Assembly (NCBI GenBank): GCA_002418985.1
Contig: DIFE01000132.1
Location: forward strand, 1-9,008
Reading direction: 5' to 3'
DNA length: 9,008 nt
DNA from: Deltaproteobacteria bacterium UBA5756
Lineage (GTDB): Bacteria > Desulfobacterota > Syntrophorhabdia > Syntrophorhabdales > Syntrophorhabdaceae
The notes beneath the pieces are model-generated. The model was given only the letters and a program-made list of their open reading frames with translations, did no database searches and was not told the origin of the DNA. This document shows, piece by piece, positions 5,770 through 9,008 of this stretch; the stretch's first letter is position 1, and each line of letters begins with the position of its first letter. Made by a program: the position numbers and the translations under genes.

Positions 5770-8022
5770 ATGACGTTTTTTTCGAATTCTCATGGATGTT
5801 TCAGAGCAATGGTTTCGGGATTATGGAAAACTGCATTCGTGAATCCAGGGTGCTTCCGGCGCCTGCCAGTCGTTGCCGTGCTGGCGGCTGCGTTCCTGTC
5901 ACCATTCCCCTTTGGGGGAGGAAAGGCCGTCTATGGGGAGACATCGTTCTTTGACCGGGTTTTCGGGGGGACGGATAAAGCAGAAAAAGCCACCGCTCCC
6001 GTGAAATACGAAAGCTTCATGTCCTCTCCGGACATGAAGAAATATACAAGGGTCCAGCACACCTTCAGCAGGGACGGCAGTTGGATGGTGACGAAAATGG
6101 CACGATCCATCAAACCCGGAACAACCGTTGATGACTACGTACTCTGGAGGTTCGACGGAAAAGAGAACAGTTTTGTCAGGCATCCCCTGGACCGAGATAT
6201 TCTCGAATCGATGCGGGAAATGACCGTCTCCCCGGACGGCAATTACATCGCCGTCTGCGATTGCCCATGGGATGGGAAAGGGTTGATAGACACTTCAAAA
6301 GCGCGTGTATCCATCGTGCAGACAAGCGACGGAAAAATCATCAGGACTTTTCCCGTTTTCATGTCCAGCACGGCCATGCATATCACGCCGGACAACAAGA
6401 CGCTCGTAGGGACAACCTATGTTCGCCGGGACCAGGGCGGCAGGCAGATAATGGATAGCGTAACGGAAGCATACTCCATCGGGACGGGAAAAAAGATCCC
6501 CGTGCCGGCCATGCATGACAGCTGCCACAGGAAAAAAAGCATCTTGCAGCAGTTGAAACTGTCCGATCGCTATCTGGGGGCGTGGTGCTCGAACGCAACA
6601 GCATGGCTGTTCGACACGAAGGATTATTCCATGGTCCGCAACTTCGACAAGGCGGAAATCCTCGGTCTCAACCACGATGGCTCGCTTGCGGCCATAAGGA
6701 TGGAAGGAAAATTAAAGATTCTCGAGACGGCCACCTGGAAGGAGATGGAAACACCTCCCGGATTCGCCGCGGGGGGCCTCGCCATTGCCTTCGGGCCCGA
6801 CAACACCATCCTGAAAGCTTGGAGCAATTGTCTGGAAGAATACGTGATCCTCAAAGGGAAGCAGCTTATTTACGTTCAGGAAAAACGATTTGCCGACAAG
6901 AAAAAAACACCCTCTACGGTCTTCGTTCAACAGGCCGGTGCTTGGTATGCCCTGATCGACAAAGAGGTGCACACCATGAAAGCGGCCACCCCGGAAATGA
7001 TTCGGGCCGCTGTAATATTGGACGAGGGAAAAGAGCTTCTCACCGCCGGGTTCCATTCGGTGGCAACCAGGAAAATCCAGGAAGCCATAAACCTCTCCCC
7101 CCTGCAACAGGATTTGCAGCACTCAAAAAAGTATGCCGATTTTTGGACCCGGGGTCTGCCCCTCAAGGACGTCGGCTCGTTGCTTCTCTTCCATAAAAAC
7201 ATCCTGCTGAAGGCAGAAAAAAGATCCATGATCGGAATCGGCGTCGACAAAAGCGAGGGAGGAATCGTTGTGACATCCGTGAATCCCGAAGGGCCGGCAG
7301 CAAAATCGGGGTTCCGGAAAGGGGACATCATCAAGCTCTTCAACGGCAGACCCGCAGTATCCGCGGATGACGTCTCTACCCGCGACATCCCCATCGGCAG
7401 TGAGATCACCTGTGTCGTCCAGCGTGAAGGCAGACAGATCCCCCTTTCAACCCGCACGGTCACCGGATTTGCCGACAACACAAACCTTGCGATAACCCTC
7501 CGGCGTCTGATGGAATACGGAATGCTGGCTGTCAATACGGGGCATCCTCAACTGGCGATCGAGGCTGCGGATGAGGTCATGAAGCTGAAGAAACAGTACC
7601 CGCTTGGAATGAAATGGAACATCGCCGCCAGGATTTCCCCGGCCCTGAAGGCGCTGGTCATGGCCGGCGGGGCGGCGGATGCCAAAACATATGACTACCT
7701 CTTGGAGCAAGGGGGGCTAATGCCTGAGGGCAGCGATTTCGTGTCATACTACATTACGGGTTTCCCCGACTTTTGGGCGCCCCTGTATGCGGACCGGAAG
7801 AAACTGGCCTATATCCTGAATCTGGATGAGGCCAAGCTCCCGAAGTCGCCGAAGACGAAGGGTTTTTCATTGCAGCCCTATCCCGATCTGGCGGGCAGGC
7901 TGTTAACCCCGGTTACTGCGCCGAAGAGGCTGGACACGGAAGCCCCGGCATCGTCCGCGCCGACGGTGAAACAGAAGCAGGTGGCGCCTTCGCAACCGTC
8001 CAAACCCAGGGTCCTCGATTGA
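5770..8022 (+). CDS. Exported beta-propeller and PDZ domain protein
   Basis: A 750-residue exported protein. The signal segment is preceded by an unusually long polar stretch: Arg30-Arg31, then a PVVAVLAAAF core, with cleavage probably near Val-Tyr-Gly/Glu. Residues about 75-400 look like a WD40/YVTN-type beta-propeller. Repeated S-x-D-G or S-P-D-G/N turns are visible at 100-103, 154-157, 206-209, 303-305 and 343-345, each before a hydrophobic strand. This part holds five cysteines (163, 165, 252, 273, 354) including a C-D-C. A TPR-like helical pair lies near 415-444. A PDZ domain spans about 486-565, with a GIGV carboxylate-binding-type loop, a G-P-A-A-K-S-G-F-x-x-G-D-I-I helix and a P-I-G-S turn. 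Helices at 571-611 and a low-complexity Ala/Pro/Gln tail follow, ending in Arg-Val-Leu-Asp. No Ser, Cys or His protease domain is present, so it is not a DegP- or Ctp-type protease. It probably binds a peptide or partner in the complex. Confidence 0.85.
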   Translation: MTFFSNSHGCFRAMVSGLWKTAFVNPGCFRRLPVVAVLAAAFLSPFPFGGGKAVYGETSFFDRVFGGTDKAEKATAPVKYESFMSSPDMKKYTRVQHTFSRDGSWMVTKMARSIKPGTTVDDYVLWRFDGKENSFVRHPLDRDILESMREMTVSPDGNYIAVCDCPWDGKGLIDTSKARVSIVQTSDGKIIRTFPVFMSSTAMHITPDNKTLVGTTYVRRDQGGRQIMDSVTEAYSIGTGKKIPVPAMHDSCHRKKSILQQLKLSDRYLGAWCSNATAWLFDTKDYSMVRNFDKAEILGLNHDGSLAAIRMEGKLKILETATWKEMETPPGFAAGGLAIAFGPDNTILKAWSNCLEEYVILKGKQLIYVQEKRFADKKKTPSTVFVQQAGAWYALIDKEVHTMKAATPEMIRAAVILDEGKELLTAGFHSVATRKIQEAINLSPLQQDLQHSKKYADFWTRGLPLKDVGSLLLFHKNILLKAEKRSMIGIGVDKSEGGIVVTSVNPEGPAAKSGFRKGDIIKLFNGRPAVSADDVSTRDIPIGSEITCVVQREGRQIPLSTRTVTGFADNTNLAITLRRLMEYGMLAVNTGHPQLAIEAADEVMKLKKQYPLGMKWNIAARISPALKALVMAGGAADAKTYDYLLEQGGLMPEGSDFVSYYITGFPDFWAPLYADRKKLAYILNLDEAKLPKSPKTKGFSLQPYPDLAGRLLTPVTAPKRLDTEAPASSAPTVKQKQVAPSQPSKPRVLD
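6015..6039 (+). repeat. 10-bp perfect inverted repeat in the propeller gene
   Basis: CTTCATGTCC (6015-6024) and GGACATGAAG (6030-6039) are perfect reverse complements with a 5-base spacer, so the mRNA could form a stable hairpin about 245 bases into the coding sequence. There is no T-run after it, so it is not a normal terminator. It encodes ordinary residues (Phe-Met-Ser-Ser-Pro-Asp-Met-Lys). Confidence 0.7.
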
Positions 8023-8142
8023 ATGAACGGACGACGATCAGAGCTGAGGTCTCCGGGCAGCGGACGGCAGGATCAGACATGACAAGGGCGAGAACACCCG
8101 CGGCTCGCCGCATAGGGAGAAAAGCGATCATCAGGAAACCAA

Positions 8143-8147
8143 AGGAG
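8143..8147 (+). promoter_or_regulatory. Ribosome binding site of the last gene
   Basis: AGGAG (part of AAAGGAGA) precedes two adjacent ATG codons at 8151 and 8154. The 6-base gap to 8154 is more usual than the 3-base gap to 8151. Either gives a clean signal peptide. This overrules the longer frame opening with TTG at 8019, which would add about 44 basic, low-information residues before the signal peptide. The 131 bases between 8023 and 8153 are therefore probably untranslated, and I see no promoter or terminator in them. Confidence 0.75.
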
Positions 8148-8153
8148 ACGATG

Positions 8154-8813
8154 ATGAACAAGGCGTCAGGGGCAATAATGATACTTCTCTTGTTGTTTTT
8201 TTCTCAGCAGGCATTTGCCCAGACATGGGACTGGTCATACGCCTACGGGCGACCCGGCAGCCAGCATGCGATGCAGTATATAAAGGCTCAAAACGCGGAG
8301 GTCGTCTTTGAAGAGCCCGTTTATTATTGGAAGCCAAGAATCGGGGCGAAACAGAAGGGGGAAAAACCGGGGTCGATCGTCTACCGGTTCGTATGGGACA
8401 AGCCGGTGGCCAAGGCACATCTCTATGTCAGCATGCCCACCTTTCATTGGGCATATAGCAAGGGTCACAACAAGTTGTTCGCGTCTAAAGATGCCGTCCA
8501 CTGGATCCAGCTGATGGATGTTCCCCCGCCCGCCTTTGGCAAGGCCAACTCCGGTCTGTATGATCGGGATCTCCCGGAAAACCTGCTGGGCGGAACAGAA
8601 CTGTGGCTCAAGGTCGAACTCGATGCCTTCGGCCCCAAAGCTGATTTACACCCCGTATATGCCAACACGGCCCAGTTGAACCGTTTCGATAAGAATTCGA
8701 AAACGGACTGTTTCAAGCTCTCAGTTAATTTCATGGCATCAGATCGTCCGACCATCGTGGCGCCTAAGGCGGAGGAGCAGACGACACTTCCCAAAGGCCG
8801 GGTTCTGGATTAG
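8154..8813 (+). CDS. Exported beta-rich protein, jelly-roll-like
   Basis: A 219-residue exported protein from the ATG at 8154 (8151 is equally possible). The signal peptide is clear: basic Lys early, IMILLLLFF core, cleavage after Ala-Phe-Ala before Gln-Thr. The mature protein is rich in Trp, Tyr and Phe. It alternates predicted strands such as IVYRFVW, AHLYVSM, LWLKVEL and FKLSVNF. The stretch with S-K-D-A-V-H-W, the D-L-P-E-N-L-L-G-G turn, and a closing strand resembles the lay-out of discoidin/carbohydrate-binding-like jelly-rolls. That is a shape impression, not a family match. One Cys is present in the mature part. The C-terminal tail is polar and ends Lys-Gly-Arg-Val-Leu-Asp, matching the end of the preceding protein. 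Probable role: ligand or surface binding within the exported set; uncertain. Confidence 0.8.
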   Translation: MNKASGAIMILLLLFFSQQAFAQTWDWSYAYGRPGSQHAMQYIKAQNAEVVFEEPVYYWKPRIGAKQKGEKPGSIVYRFVWDKPVAKAHLYVSMPTFHWAYSKGHNKLFASKDAVHWIQLMDVPPPAFGKANSGLYDRDLPENLLGGTELWLKVELDAFGPKADLHPVYANTAQLNRFDKNSKTDCFKLSVNFMASDRPTIVAPKAEEQTTLPKGRVLD

Positions 8814-8841
8814 AGGCAGCGGGATTTGCGAAAGTGCAGGC

Positions 8842-8973
8842 AGGGGACATCGTTAAAAAGTAAGTAACTTTTTTTCAGGAGAGCTTCAGCTCCTTCCTCC
8901 TGCCAATGTCCCTGGTGAATAAGGCGAAGAGAATCTGAGGGATTGAGTTTTTTACTTATTGACGAATGTCCCT
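8842..8973. repeat. Imperfect inverted repeat, REP- or MITE-like remnant
   Basis: The left arm starting AGGGGACATCGTTAAAAAGT (8842-8861) is mirrored by the right arm ending GACGAATGTCCCT (8948-8973). Over about 25 bases roughly 20 match with one 1-base gap. A third ATGTCCC, in the same orientation as the right arm, lies inside at 8906-8912. A hairpin-forming core at 8876-8902 has CAGGAG opposite CTCCTG, with a nested GAGC-TTCA-GCTC. The element is about 130 bp with no coding capacity, so it would be a non-autonomous or degraded mobile element, possibly mobilised by a REP-associated transposase elsewhere. It sits just after the operon, a common place for such insertions. No target-site duplication is evident. 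Confidence 0.45.
8855..8875 (+). terminator. Weak candidate terminator hairpin
   Basis: AAAAAGT (8855-8861) and ACTTTTT (8867-8873) form a 7-bp stem with a 5-base loop, and the T-run continues to 8875. It starts 41 bases after the last stop codon. The stem is AT-rich with two G-C pairs, so it would be weak. It overlaps the left arm of the inverted-repeat element, which may have brought it in. Confidence 0.3.
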
Positions 8974-8979
8974 ACCTAC

Positions 8980-9005
8980 CCCTCCGCGAGGATGGTGCCG
9001 GAGGG
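8980..9005. repeat. GC-rich hairpin at the window end
   Basis: CCCTCCG (8980-8986) pairs perfectly with CGGAGGG (8999-9005) across a 12-base loop. It may be the start of a further structure beyond the window, or a terminator stem whose T-run is not visible. The window ends 3 bases later. Confidence 0.35.
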
Positions 9006-9008
9006 CAG

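Noticed and set aside
8019..8153. TTG start extending the last gene upstream to overlap the propeller gene
   Set aside because: The added 44 residues are basic and featureless and would bury the signal peptide. The Shine-Dalgarno at 8143-8147 points to 8151 or 8154.

Overview
The window holds one four-gene operon on the + strand (570 to 8813). An untranscribed-looking leader lies before it, and a short repeat-rich stretch closes the window. All four products begin with a Sec-type signal peptide or hydrophobic export segment, and none shows an enzyme signature I can defend. I read it as an envelope or secreted multi-protein assembly with no characterised counterpart that I recognise.

Layout: 1-569 has no convincing gene. 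570-1439 encodes a small exported TPR protein. 1436-5737 encodes a 1433-residue exported multidomain protein: a charged helical N-terminal third, about five beta-sandwich (Ig-like) modules in tandem, a Pro/Ser linker, a two-cysteine helical domain and a terminal module that faintly recalls SPOR. 5770-8022 encodes an exported beta-propeller plus PDZ protein. 8154-8813 encodes a small exported beta-rich protein that looks like a jelly-roll (discoidin or carbohydrate-binding) module. Genes 1 and 2 overlap as GTGA and are probably translationally coupled. Genes 2 and 3 are 32 bp apart, and genes 3 and 4 are 131 bp apart. After the last gene, 8842-8973 carries an imperfect inverted repeat around internal hairpins, resembling a small REP- or MITE-like element.

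How the genes may work together (inference): every domain recognised is a binding or scaffolding domain (TPR, Ig-like, propeller, PDZ, jelly-roll). Co-transcription and shared export suggest a structural or adhesive complex in the periplasm or on the cell surface. The last two proteins end in the same Arg-Val-Leu-Asp tetrapeptide after a low-complexity tail, which may be a shared docking or sorting signal.

Organism: moderately GC-rich coding DNA, strong Shine-Dalgarno sequences and Gram-negative-style signal peptides suit a proteobacterial or Desulfobacterota-like genome. This is an impression from composition and style, not a firm assignment.
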